Part shown: piece by piece, positions 31,739 to 41,000 of the stretch | Numbering within the stretch: the first letter of the stretch is position 1 | Layout: each line of letters starts with the position of its first letter | Assembly (NCBI GenBank): GCA_937995345.1 | Contig: CALKKS010000025.1 | Location: 1-59,142 of the forward strand | Origin: an uncultured Collinsella sp. | GTDB taxonomy: Bacteria > Actinomycetota > Coriobacteriia > Coriobacteriales > Coriobacteriaceae | Reading direction: 5' to 3' | DNA length: 59,142 nt | Notes under the pieces: model-generated | Told to the model about the DNA's origin: nothing | What the model saw: the letters and a program-made list of their open reading frames with translations, nothing else | Databases searched by the model: none | Translations under genes and position numbers: made by a program

Positions 31739-32472
31739 GGTTTTACTACGTCCTTAAGATGTTAGACAGGACCTTTGGTACAACCTTGTCTATTTATCTC
31801 GTAGTCATATTTTTCTTCATATTGTTCAAGAAGTGGCACATCATAAAGAGATTGCCGATAACCTTTCACATATTCCCTTTGATGGTGCTGAACATATTCA
31901 TAACGGCAATTTATATCTATACCCTGCCCACCAAACCGTTGTCAACCGCCAAAAACTCGTTACATCAAACCTTACGCGTTTTTGAAGGAAACGGTTTGAC
32001 TACTCTCGACTCCATAGAGCTGTTCGTTCTCTATACGCTAACACTCGTAGTTGTGTTTTTTATCATAGCAAAGATCGTTGAATATCGTATGCGGATGAAC
32101 CTGAAAGATATGGCTTACAATATGGGTGGAAATTCAAAGTGGCTGCTCCAAGTAATCGAGATCGGAAATATGATAGATATCCCTAACCTCGATTTCCCTG
32201 TCTATGTATGGCAACTATTCTATGGTGGAATCGACGAAGAAGATTTTATGGCCATATTAAATACCGTAACGGATAATCCTGACTTATCTTCTAGGATAAT
32301 CGTTAGACGAGAACAGGCCAGAAAGCTGTTTGCTACGCATGACATAAAGCCGGAGAAAGTGCAAGACATACTTATTACGTTAGGGGAACGTGTATACAGG
32401 TCTGGGAATCGCGACCTTTGGGCCACGTATGCGCACAAGAAATCAAAATGGTATGAAGGTGCTAGTAAATGA
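31719..32472 (+). pseudogene. 3' part of the split membrane protein gene
   Basis: In frame with the left part once the IS is removed. It encodes three or more transmembrane segments (TTLSIYLVVIFFFILFKKWH, FPLMVLNIFITAIYIYTL, LYTLTLVVVFFIIAKIVEY) and a C-terminal soluble region of about 120 residues ending GNRDLWATYAHKKSKWYEGA. A separate 255-residue product starting at 31705 inside the IS is possible but lacks a convincing start. The complete protein would present N-terminal repeats outside and the C-terminal domain probably inside. Confidence 0.7.
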
Positions 32473-32627
32473 AAAGAGCGGGTCGCCTCCTCAGGCCTCC
32501 CGCTCTACAGAATCAAATGCCGCATTAGCCGTGACCGCTCCCCCTCTTCATTACCTTCTCCGGAAACTGTGATAAGGAAGGCCAGCGCAGGTACGCCAGA
32601 TAAATCGATGAGTGTTCCTCATCTACC
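32471..32627 (-). ncRNA. Duplicated small RNA, copy A
   Basis: On the minus strand TGGTATAAT (TATAAT at 32634-32639) would start an RNA of about 155 nt ending at a terminator: AGAGCGGG-AG-GCCT-GAGG-AGGC-GA-CCCGCTCT then TTTT (32475-32506). The 3' 80 nt are nearly identical to copy B at 34433-34570, while the 5' part has diverged. No coding frame is shared by the copies. The stem with a tandem A-G/G-A internal loop suggests a structured RNA. Confidence 0.65.
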
Positions 32628-32668
32628 GCATCCATTATACCATATCGTGGACGTGCACGGTGTGGATG

Positions 32669-33619
32669 TTACAGTAATTTCTGCTGCTGGACCGAAGCTG
32701 CTGGCACTATACTCAATACCTTAGTTATCGTATTCTTGATACTCAACGGTTCATTATTCTTGCCATAGGTCAGTACAGAATGCATTCGTACCTTGAGAGA
32801 ATCACCTGGTGCCACATTGAATTCATGATTGCGAAAACTCTTCATCCATTCTTTGTCTCCAAGTTTGGCTAATATCTTGTCATCCCCATGACGAAACTCC
32901 CATTGCATGTTGCCCAGAAAATCAGGCCGACGTATTTGCAGTATCATTTCCACGTCATTTTCCAGCACATCGCCTTTACACAGCTCTAATATATCGTCTT
33001 TATTCAAGCTGAAAGATTTATTGAGTTCTACGCACTGACCCTGCCCCATTGACATCGTAAGTTGGTCTGTGTCACTAAACTCATCTAAAGCCGCTGACAA
33101 ATTTCCCATACTAGTGAGCAGACTATAGCGAACAGGACAAGTATAACACCCCATGGCGCTCGCATTCGTGCTTTGAGCCAGATTACTAAGGCTAGCTTCA
33201 AGCTGTGCTACATCATCTGGATTGTCAATGGTCTCTTTATCATCTAAGAACTCCAGTATTTTATATTTTGCTCTGCACAAGAACTCGCCCACCACTTTTT
33301 TATAATCTCCACTTCTCAATGCATCATCTGGCAGTGCTTTGATGATGTTTCTTAACTTCAACACGATAGAGCCGCGCTCTAGGTCATCGAGCATGATCCG
33401 GCTTTCGATATCACTATCGATGCATTTGACCATTGCATCGTCAATCTCTTGAAATGCCTCCAAGACCTTAGCTATGCCCCGAAACAGCCTTTCAGGATTT
33501 TCTTGCTTAGCATCATACTCTATCGTAAGGTCAAACGTATCCTGCATATCATCAACCATCCTCTCCGGCAGCAATCGCACTGTATCGGCATCATCATAGC
33601 TGGTTTTCCTTGGTGCCAC
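32669..33619 (-). CDS. Unknown accessory protein, up to 316 aa
   Basis: The longest frame starts with GTG at 33619; an ATG at 33547 (MQDTFDLTIEYDAKQENPER) with GGAGAGG upstream is a strong alternative. The N-terminal half is helical (LFRGIAKVLEAFQEIDDAMV) with RIMLDDLERGSIVLKLRNII. The C-terminal half is beta-type (DVEMILQIRRPDFLGNMQWE). I do not recognise it. It sits among lysogeny genes and beside HicAB, between the two small-RNA copies, so a role in defence or lysogenic conversion is a guess. Confidence 0.7.
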   Translation of the reverse strand: MAPRKTSYDDADTVRLLPERMVDDMQDTFDLTIEYDAKQENPERLFRGIAKVLEAFQEIDDAMVKCIDSDIESRIMLDDLERGSIVLKLRNIIKALPDDALRSGDYKKVVGEFLCRAKYKILEFLDDKETIDNPDDVAQLEASLSNLAQSTNASAMGCYTCPVRYSLLTSMGNLSAALDEFSDTDQLTMSMGQGQCVELNKSFSLNKDDILELCKGDVLENDVEMILQIRRPDFLGNMQWEFRHGDDKILAKLGDKEWMKSFRNHEFNVAPGDSLKVRMHSVLTYGKNNEPLSIKNTITKVLSIVPAASVQQQKLL

Positions 33620-33661
33620 AAGATTACCCGCTCATACCTATATCATGCCACATATTAGAGC

Positions 33662-33689
33662 AAAAGAAAAGCCGCCCGCATGGACGGCT
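33662..33689 (-). terminator. Terminator after hicB
   Basis: AGCCGTCC-ATGC-GGGCGGCT forms an 8-bp stem with one T-G pair, followed on the minus strand by TTTTCTTTTG. Confidence 0.8.
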
Positions 33690-33695
33690 CTACAT

Positions 33696-34100
33696 TCACT
33701 GCGCAATATTCAGTTCTTTGCGGATAGCGTTCTGCAGCACGTTCGAGAAGTTCAGGTTGTGCTCCTTGGCCAAGGTGTCCATCCAAGCAGGGATGGTGAG
33801 CGTTTTCTTGACAGAATGATTGTCGGTACGTTTCAGATAGGCCACTTCATCATATTCAACCAAAGAGACAAAGTCTCTCCCTTCCGTCTTGATATCAGCT
33901 GGATCGGATGGCTCGGGGTATGGCTCCTTGTCTTCTTTCAGAGAATACAGGTAGATGCCGAGCGCATCTTCGGCCATGTCAACAGCCTCAGAGAGCGTAT
34001 CGCCTTCCGTCACACATCCAAGCAGATCCGGAAAGTCCACGGAATAACCGCCATCCGCCTCTGGATGAAACACCGCTGGATAAATCAATTTCGTCGCCAT
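33696..34100 (-). CDS. hicB: HicB-type antitoxin, 134 aa
   Basis: The start MATKLIYPAVFHPEADGGYS at 34100 follows GAAAGGAGATTGTC. GYSVDFPDLLGCVTEGDTLSEAVDMAEDAL is the partial RNase-H-like HicB fold; a C-terminal ribbon-helix-helix (KKTLTIPAWMDTLAKEHNL) would bind its own promoter. Pairs with HicA encoded 32 bp upstream. Confidence 0.88.
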   Translation of the reverse strand: MATKLIYPAVFHPEADGGYSVDFPDLLGCVTEGDTLSEAVDMAEDALGIYLYSLKEDKEPYPEPSDPADIKTEGRDFVSLVEYDEVAYLKRTDNHSVKKTLTIPAWMDTLAKEHNLNFSNVLQNAIRKELNIAQ

Positions 34101-34132
34101 GACAATCTCCTTTCTGCAGGAGCAAACAGGAC

Positions 34133-34318
34133 TCATTTGAGCCCTGCCTGCTTTAAGATACTGTTGTAAGTGCCAGGCTTCAAGTCTTTATTGTGCATGG
34201 GGATCGTCGGCCTGCCTGGCTTTGTCGGATGCTTTAGGATGTGGTGTGAACCTCTGACACGGTCAATCACCCATCCATCTGCTTGCAGTATCTTCAACAA
34301 TTCCTTTGGCTTCATCAT
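34133..34318 (-). CDS. hicA: HicA-type toxin, 61 aa
   Basis: The dsRNA-binding-like fold is evident (PKELLKILQADGWVIDRVRG) with the active-site His in SHHILKHPTKPGRPTIPMHN and KPGTYNSILKQAGL at the end. HicA is an mRNA interferase held by HicB. Likely stabilises the prophage or acts in defence. Confidence 0.88.
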   Translation of the reverse strand: MMKPKELLKILQADGWVIDRVRGSHHILKHPTKPGRPTIPMHNKDLKPGTYNSILKQAGLK

Positions 34319-34432
34319 CTCTCCCCCTTACAGTTATTATTATAATACGTATTAACACATATTACAAGTATTAACACGTGTAAAAGTCTTTACTATGACT
34401 CCTGGTGTGTGATAATGTAATTGATGACACAC

Positions 34433-34570
34433 AAAAGAGAGCGGGTCGCCTCCTCAGGCCTCCCGCTCTACAGAACCAATGCCGCATTAGCCGTGACCGC
34501 TCCTGCTCTTCATTCTCCGCGTCTGTGGATGAGGAAGGCGTGAGCAGGTACGCCTGATAGGTTCGCTTAC
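34433..34570 (-). ncRNA. Duplicated small RNA, copy B
   Basis: TGTGGTATAAT (TATAAT at 34577-34582) would start a minus-strand RNA of about 138 nt ending at the same terminator as copy A (34438-34469, then TTTT). An internal long-range stem CCTGCTC/GAGCAGG closes a hairpin present in this copy only. It lies divergent to the integrase gene, whose ATG is 41 bp from the -10. Confidence 0.65.
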
Positions 34571-34622
34571 GCATATATTATACCACACATACCGCGCAAA
34601 AGTCGCGGAGAAAGGAAAAGAA

Positions 34623-35822
34623 ATGGCGACGATACGCACCCGCAGGCGCGGGAAAACATGGTCATACTCGTTTGAGATCGGCAAGAATCCCGAGACTGGC
34701 CGACGCAAGATGAAAGAGAAAGGCGGCTTCGCGTCACAGGATGAAGCCTATGATGCTGGCGTCGAAGCATATGCCGATTGGAAGCACGGAAATATCGGGA
34801 TCACAAGCGATAAGGTGCTGCTTGATGATTTCTTTAAGGGGTGGCTGGAAAATGTGGTAAAGCCGAACGTGAAGTTCGGTACGGTATACCAGTACGAACG
34901 GCGCTACTATAGCGTGATCTCTCCCAACATCGGCAAGATGTACTTACAGGATATAAGGCCGAGGAACGTAGATGCCATCATCCGCAAGTTAGCAGCCGAG
35001 GGAAAGGGACATGATACGATACAGGGCATATTAGTTGTCATGAAGAGCATGTTCAAATATGCCGTATATCCGGCTGAACTCATCGCGTCGAATCCAGCGT
35101 TGAACGTGTCTGTCCCCCGCTCTGCACGTCGGCAGATAGTAGAGCGGCGCGTCATATCGCGAGAAGAATTGGACGGCGTGTTGGCTGGGCTACAGGAAAG
35201 CAAGAAGGGGTTCTGTCGCATCCCTATACTGCTTGGCTACTATGCCGGTCTGCGCATCGGCGAAGCACTGGGGCTGTGTTGGGAAGACATTGACTTCGAG
35301 AATCGCACAATGTCCATCGTGCGTCAAGTACGTCCCGGGCGCGTGCATAGAGAGCCAATCTTCACTACCCCAAAAACGCCGACGAGCACGCGCGTGATCT
35401 GCATGAACGACGCACTAGTCGAAGAGCTTAGAGCGTGGAAGAAAGAACAGGCAGAGGAACGTTTGCGGATGGGAACGTCATACCAGCTCGTCTACGAAGT
35501 AGGGAAAGAACGTCACATGAAGGTCCTGCCAGCGATTGACGGCAAGCCGGGCGGGGCAATAGAACACCATCTCATTTGCACGCGGCGGTATGGGCTGCCG
35601 GTCACCCGTGGCATATTGATGTATCACCTACAAAAGGTCAACATCAACTTCCACTCTCTGAGACATACCCACGCAACGAGACTGATAGAAGCCGGAGCCA
35701 AACCGGTTGACGTAGCTGCCCGCCTAGGCCATGCTGACGTATCTATCACACAGAACCTATATTCGCACGACACGGAGAAGATGGCACGCGAAACAGCCGC
35801 ACTGATTGATAAAGTGATGTAG
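34623..35822 (+). CDS. int: Tyrosine integrase, 399 aa
   Basis: An AP2-like arm-binding N-terminus (TIRTRRRGKTWSYSFEIGKN) and SAM-like core-binding domain (LLDDFFKGWLENVVKPNVKF) precede the catalytic domain with Arg in GLRIGEALGLCWEDI, HSLRHTHATRLIEAG, LGHADVSIT and the Tyr nucleophile in LYSHDTEKMA. Full family length. An attP-like region follows directly. Confidence 0.93.
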   Translation: MATIRTRRRGKTWSYSFEIGKNPETGRRKMKEKGGFASQDEAYDAGVEAYADWKHGNIGITSDKVLLDDFFKGWLENVVKPNVKFGTVYQYERRYYSVISPNIGKMYLQDIRPRNVDAIIRKLAAEGKGHDTIQGILVVMKSMFKYAVYPAELIASNPALNVSVPRSARRQIVERRVISREELDGVLAGLQESKKGFCRIPILLGYYAGLRIGEALGLCWEDIDFENRTMSIVRQVRPGRVHREPIFTTPKTPTSTRVICMNDALVEELRAWKKEQAEERLRMGTSYQLVYEVGKERHMKVLPAIDGKPGGAIEHHLICTRRYGLPVTRGILMYHLQKVNINFHSLRHTHATRLIEAGAKPVDVAARLGHADVSITQNLYSHDTEKMARETAALIDKVM

Positions 35823-36073
35823 ACAAGCACGTTTGTAGACAAATCGTAGACAGAACAAGCAAAAGAAGGGCCTGCAACCATTATACTTCAAGGGATACAG
35901 GTCCTTTTCCAATACACCACTTTATTATAACGTCCATGTCACATAGTGTAAATAGCAGTAAATAAGATTCCGCGCCGTGCGTTGATTCCCGCCGCAATAC
36001 AAGCAAGAAAAGAAATGCGTGTAAATAGTGTTAAATAGTATTCCGCGCTAGATGTGTAGACAAATCGTAGACA
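35818..36073. other. Candidate attP region with arm-type repeats
   Basis: GTAGACA occurs five times in two clusters; the 19-mer TGTAGACAAATCGTAGACA is exact at 35834-35852 and 36055-36073. Between them an imperfect 30-bp direct repeat (35946-35975 and 36019-36048) begins GTGTAAATAG and ends ATTCCGCGC. The location after int and paired repeats fit integrase and accessory-factor sites. The core crossover is not identified. A stem AAGGGCCTG/CAGGTCCTT followed by TT (35866-35906) may terminate int. Confidence 0.6.
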
Positions 36074-36103
36074 AGCGTCGGCCACGTCGGAAATCTTTGC
36101 ACG

Positions 36104-36136
36104 TAAAAAGAGGGCCGCCCGCAAGGACAGCCCTCT
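36104..36136 (-). terminator. Terminator of the late/lysis operon
   Basis: AGAGGGCTGTCC-TTGC-GGGCGGCCCTCT followed by TTTTT on the minus strand. It lies 22 bp past the last lysis-region gene. Confidence 0.88.
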
Positions 36137-36157
36137 CCTACAGATTGCAAGACTTTG

Positions 36158-36775
36158 TTACCACATGTATGTCATCTTGACATATGCTTTGTCGTTGTCG
36201 AAATTGTAGGAAGCTCCTACACCTAAATACTTGCCGTCACGGGATACCTTACGCGAGACGCTGTAGCCGACTTCGGCGATACCGCGCCCGCCTTCGATGT
36301 CCGGCGACACCTCGACCGTGTGCAGCACCCTTTTGTACGCCTGCACATTGTACTGGTTCAGCTCGACCGGCTTGTCTTTGCCAATTGATGCGACGTCAGC
36401 CTTCTCGCCATCGCCCGACGCGACAATCGAGAAGTCAGCGCCAGCGCGCTCCTGCGCGGCCTGCGCCTGCTTCTCTACGTCTCCCCCCGTCGTGATGATG
36501 GTGTATTCCGGCGGATCGTCATGCTGATAGATATAGCGTATCTCCTGCGCTGCATCCTGCGCCTGCTGGCGGCTGACAGGTACTTGCGCTTTGTCGGCAG
36601 CTTTCTCGACGCCCGTTTCTGTCTGTGCTTCGCTCTGCGGCTCGACGGTCACTTTTTGCGGCTCCGTCTTACAGCCACGAAAAAGCAGCACAGCGACAAT
36701 GACAGCGAGGATACCGAAGATAATAGCACCGACGATGCGGCGGTGAGCGTACACCCATGTTTTCACCTGTTCCAT
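36158..36775 (-). CDS. Membrane-anchored protein of the lysis region, 205 aa
   Basis: A single N-terminal transmembrane helix (IVGAIIFGILAVIVAVLLFR) is followed by a Gln/Glu-rich stalk and a C-terminal domain rich in Gly, Tyr and Val (KYLGVGASYNFDNDKAYVKM). The position after the endolysin suggests a spanin-like or surface role in a diderm host, but no family is recognised. Confidence 0.6.
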   Translation of the reverse strand: MEQVKTWVYAHRRIVGAIIFGILAVIVAVLLFRGCKTEPQKVTVEPQSEAQTETGVEKAADKAQVPVSRQQAQDAAQEIRYIYQHDDPPEYTIITTGGDVEKQAQAAQERAGADFSIVASGDGEKADVASIGKDKPVELNQYNVQAYKRVLHTVEVSPDIEGGRGIAEVGYSVSRKVSRDGKYLGVGASYNFDNDKAYVKMTYMW

Positions 36776-36784
36776 AGTATCACC

Positions 36785-37375
36785 TCAGTAAATGATATCG
36801 CCGTCGTAGTAACGGCCAGCAATGAGCTTCCTATTTGTATACTGCCACATCATGCCGCCGAGGTCATCATTGCTCGTGTCTGGAGTCGGATTATCGCCCT
36901 TCATCCACTGCGCATTCCAGACGGCACAGCCGAGGTCACGCCAGTCAATGAGATCATCGAGCCACGACTTAGACGCATAGATGCCGCAATCCAAGCGGAT
37001 ATGATTCAAGAACTCACGGCAGATACTCGTTGCGTTCTCGCGCGAGAAGTCGAAGCCGTGACGAGCTTTGTAGCCGTCTGCATCTTCCATGTCGTAGAAT
37101 ACTGGCAGTTCCAACAGTACGCCTGCATCCGCAATAGCCGTGCGGCAATTCACTGCTTCCTGCACGGCCTCCTGTGGCGTCAACGTATAGCCATAATGAT
37201 ACGCGCCGCACTGAAGGCCAGCTTCATGAGCGCCGTTGACGTACTCAAGGAATTTATCGTCGCGGCTATTGAGACCGTAGGAAGAACGGACAATGACAAA
37301 ATCACAGCCGCTTTCGCGCACGTCCTCCCAATCAATCGGGCCGTTGTTCTCCGAAACATCAATACCATATCTCAT
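36785..37375 (-). CDS. GH25 endolysin, 196 aa
   Basis: A GH25 lysozyme: starts RYGIDVSENNGPIDWEDVRE, with YDMED carrying the catalytic acids (about 94-98), then CGIYASKSWLDD and WNAQW, WQYTNRK. It cleaves the glycan chains of peptidoglycan. The holin-like gene overlaps upstream by 4 bp. No signal peptide. Confidence 0.9.
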   Translation of the reverse strand: MRYGIDVSENNGPIDWEDVRESGCDFVIVRSSYGLNSRDDKFLEYVNGAHEAGLQCGAYHYGYTLTPQEAVQEAVNCRTAIADAGVLLELPVFYDMEDADGYKARHGFDFSRENATSICREFLNHIRLDCGIYASKSWLDDLIDWRDLGCAVWNAQWMKGDNPTPDTSNDDLGGMMWQYTNRKLIAGRYYDGDIIY

Positions 37376-37716
37376 CGTACTGTACCTTTCCTTTCTGCGC
37401 CATTCACAGCGCTTGCAACGTTGCTGATGTAAGGCTTGCCCTGTTCGCTATTGTACCGCGAGTCCATGCCGTATTTCGTCCAGCACGCCTTTCCTAAGCC
37501 AACGATACCGGCGATACCCGTGCCGACGACTGTGATGCCTGTCCAGCAAGACGCCAGCTCGAAGTGCGTGCCGGAGAGTGCGTTACTCCAATATCCGTAG
37601 AGCCAAGAGAGCATCACGGCGCAGAGAAAAAGCATCATGAGTACGGACAAGAAGATGACGAGGGCCAGCCAATTCTTCTGCGCCCATGCTGAAAACCTGA
37701 TGACCTTGTCTTTCAT
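37372..37716 (-). CDS. Holin-like two-helix membrane protein, 114 aa
   Basis: Two hydrophobic helices (LALVIFLSVLMMLFLCAVML and ITVVGTGIAGIVGLGKACW) are joined by a short loop. Position upstream of the endolysin and overlap with the XhlA-like gene support a holin. Confidence 0.65.
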   Translation of the reverse strand: MKDKVIRFSAWAQKNWLALVIFLSVLMMLFLCAVMLSWLYGYWSNALSGTHFELASCWTGITVVGTGIAGIVGLGKACWTKYGMDSRYNSEQGKPYISNVASAVNGAERKGTVR

Positions 37717-37961
37717 CGCTTACTCCCCTCCCATTCGTCAATGATACGGTCAAGGCGGTCGATGCGGTGGTGAGCCGAGCTGCAAGACGACTCGACTTCT
37801 GCAATCTTGATGCGGTCATTGGAAATCATGTCGGATTGCTCGTCGATGAGCCGCGACAATTTATCAATACTCCTCTCAAGTGGAGAAAGGCAGGCTTTAT
37901 AGAAGATGCCTCCGCACGTCGCCGTGATCGAGACAATCATAGCTGCATCATTCACTGTCAT
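37713..37961 (-). CDS. XhlA-like membrane/coiled-coil protein, 82 aa
   Basis: A short N-terminal hydrophobic segment (AAMIVSITATCGGIFYKACL) precedes a long coiled coil (LERSIDKLSRLIDEQSDMIS and following). This fits XhlA-like lysis accessories, though in those the helix is C-terminal. Overlaps both neighbours. Confidence 0.55.
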   Translation of the reverse strand: MTVNDAAMIVSITATCGGIFYKACLSPLERSIDKLSRLIDEQSDMISNDRIKIAEVESSCSSAHHRIDRLDRIIDEWEGSKR

Positions 37962-38022
37962 GTTTATACCTCGTATAGTAGATAAGATATGCGGCCGGTA
38001 TGTCCGGCGGGCCTTTGTTCAT
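37948..38022 (-). CDS. Very short ORF at the head of the lysis cassette, 24 aa
   Basis: MNKGPPDIPAAYLIYYTRYK follows GGAGGTAAGC, and its stop lies inside the next gene. It may serve to couple translation. Function unknown. Confidence 0.4.
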   Translation of the reverse strand: MNKGPPDIPAAYLIYYTRYKHDSE

Positions 38023-38038
38023 GCTTACCTCCATTATA

Positions 38039-38074
38039 GAAAAAGAGCAACGTGCAAAAATTGCAAATTGCTCT
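38039..38074 (-). terminator. Terminator between the giant gene and the lysis cassette
   Basis: AGAGCAA.TTGCTCT with inner TGCA/TGCA pairing (38044-38074) is followed by TTTTTC on the minus strand. It would limit lysis-gene transcription from the structural genes. Confidence 0.75.
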
Positions 38075-38086
38075 TGATGTAGTGTG

Positions 38087-41000
38087 TTATTGGCCCATGA
38101 CTCTCCTGACAACAGAGAGCCGCTGCTGCTGATAGCCGAGCTGCTTCTGCTCACGGACGCCCGAATCCATCTTCGGGTCATCAATAGCTGCACGTTCCTG
38201 CTTGTTGATTTTGGACAGCTCCTGCTGTGCCTTTGTCATGCGCTTGTAGAGCGATGGGTCATAGCCATCCGGCTTTTTCTTTGTGAGCTTGAATTCCTCG
38301 TTGAGGCGCTGCTGCTCGTCGAACTTATCATAGAAGTCGTTGACCGTCTTGCTCTGCTTGTACGGTATAGCCGTGAAGCCGCTGATAACAGGCGCTTCGT
38401 TCAGATTCGTGTTAAGGCTCTGGTTGCCGACGATAGTATCATACACGCCAAGCAATCCTTTGCCCATGTTGCCTGTGTAGCCGAACAGGACGTGCTCGAC
38501 CTTTCGCGGCGATACGCCGATGACCTTGCCGACAAACTTCGCAAAGCTGGAAGTCTCGTTGCCGAACTGGAGATAAGCAGGCAGCTTCTCTTGATACTTC
38601 GGTACGACTGGAGCACCCGTGAAGTAACTGTGATTTGCCGTCGCTTCGATGATTGGCAAGAGTGCCGTCGGAATCATGTCTGGCAGTGAATCCCAAACAG
38701 GTTTGAAGTAGTCGCCAGCTTTATGCTTGCTCCTATCCATCGCTTTCTCAATGAGATTCGAGAAGAAGCGCAGACCGATATCCTGTCCTTTCGGGATGCG
38801 GATGATCGTATTGCCGACCTTGCCGAGAATCCAGTTCGTCTCTTTCTGCCAGTCCGGCAGCTCTTCCCACCAGTCATCGCCGGAATGGATGCCAGCAAGC
38901 AGCAGAGCGGGCAGCATGCCGCAGAGGAAGAGACGTGCGAGCGCCTTCATGGATTCCTTGCGGTACGGCTTGCGGAAGTCGAATGTGCGGAAGAATTTGT
39001 CGAAGCCCTGAATGGACGCATTGGCGAAGACAACAACGTTGTTCAGGTAGCGACTGCCGCGCCCACCGCGCGCAAAGTCCATCAGGTCACGACTCTCAAG
39101 CGCCGCCGAAGCGAGGTCATAGGCTGCTGGATGCGGACCGTTCTCGCCTGCCAACTTCTTCTTTGCCCGCTCATAGGCCGCGATGCGCGTGCCATACTCA
39201 GAATACTCGCCGACCATCTGCATGCCTTCGAGGATGGCTGGCAGGAACTCTTTTGAGAGCAACCGTTCTTTCCATGTCTTCGACATCTGGTTTAGTGTGG
39301 CCTGCGTATAGTCGCGGTCAAGCGAGATAGCGCTGGCCTGTGCTGCACCGGACGAGAGCCATTCATAGAACAGCTCGTCGCGATGAACAGCGTGCAGGAA
39401 GCCTCGCACAAAGTCCCAAGGCTTGAAGCCGTACTTACTATAGATAGTAGCATCCGTCGAATCGCGAATGAGGTTGCGAAGTGCGAACGACGGGTTGATC
39501 GTCGTGAAGCAAGCCCGGGCAATCTTTGCCGGACCATGAAGCAAGCGAAGCACCCAGTTGCTCTCCTCGCGCCCCATATTGTTGACAGCTTTCACGATAT
39601 CCGGGTCAGTCTGCAAATACTTGCGTTCGCCGTTCTCGTAGAAAGTGATTGTCGTCTTGTCGTTCGGCTTTGAGTTATCGACTTCCTCGATGTACTCACC
39701 GACATCAGAGATGCGTGTGAGATCAGCCAGAAGCTGACGGGCCTTGTTCTTCTCAGCCTTCTTGACGAAGTCATACGTGTTGCGGATGATGGAGTCAAGA
39801 GGATTGATGATGCGGCGCGTCGAGCCGTGCATATGCTTGAGGCTGTCGCCGAAATCCACCTCTTCATTGTCCTCGAATACACGGAACATTGGGATGTAGT
39901 TTGGCCATCTCTCTTGCAGCTCCTTGTAGCGTTTCTTGCTGATGACGCCTGCATCATAGAGGATAGAAGTCGTTACCTTTGAGAAATGGACAAGGTCTTG
40001 CTGTGCCTCGCCGTATTCCTTCATGTACTTCATCATGACCTTGTTGCACCGATCTTCCGTAAGGGAAAGGCCGTCTTCGGTACGAGGAACCTCCATGATG
40101 GTCTTCTCAGCTTTGTCAATCTTCGCCTGGTATCCTTCAATCTCTTTTTGATAGGCCTCTCTTTGCTCTTGATACTTATCATCAACCTTCTTATCGCTTT
40201 CAATAAGATGCTGATACTCAGGGAGATTATTGATTTTATCGTTCAAGTCAGCAATTTTGTCGCGAAGACGCTGCTGGCTCTTGCGGATACGGTTGTTGAG
40301 TGTATGGATGTCCTTTACATGGCAAGCCAATGCAAAGGCGAGGAAATCCTTCATGCGCTTTTCGTTATGGAGAGCGCCGCACTCGTCCAGAATCATATGC
40401 AAGGTCTTGAAGCCGTTGAAGTTAACGCCCGGGTAATTCGTCTGGAGCGCCTTGACAGCAGCCTCGCTCTGCCCTTCAATCATCGTCATAGCGCGTCCAG
40501 CGTTGCCACGGAAGAGGCGGAGTGCGATATACGGGTTGACCGATGCGGCAAGCTCCTGCCCACTCTTCTTCTGTACCTGCTCGACCATACGCTTGACAGG
40601 GCCGAGTTCTTCGACCATTTCATCGTAGAAGTTCTGCCATGCTTTAGTAAGCGTCGTGCGTTCTTTCGGCTTCTCGTACTGAATGGCGCTGCGCACGACC
40701 TCATCCGCCTCGCGGTTGTTGCGCTCATTGAAGAGCGTTTTCAAGTCGACGAGCTGGTCACTCAGGACAGCATCATTCTTGAGTGCAGCCTTGAATGTTG
40801 TGGCTTCCTGACTGTTGTCGTTGCCCGCCTCATCCAGAAGCCACTTCGCGATGTAGTTATCCATCGCATTACTCGGCTGGAGCTGGAGCCTGTCCGCAAT
40901 AGCGCGTCCAGCTTCCGGCAGCACTCTCTCCCACTCATTCGCATTTCGAGCACGAATGACGCCCTCGAACTTCTTGAACACGATTTCTGTCGCGGGGTCG

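Noticed and set aside
31705..32472. A stand-alone 255-residue membrane protein starting within the IS right end
   Set aside because: Its first five codons belong to the IS terminal hairpin and border, and there is no ribosome site. Exact frame restoration with the left part is the simpler reading.
36158..36775. Spanin pair (Rz/Rz1)
   Set aside because: There is a membrane-anchored protein after the endolysin, but no embedded or following lipoprotein frame was found, so only a general lysis-region label is given.
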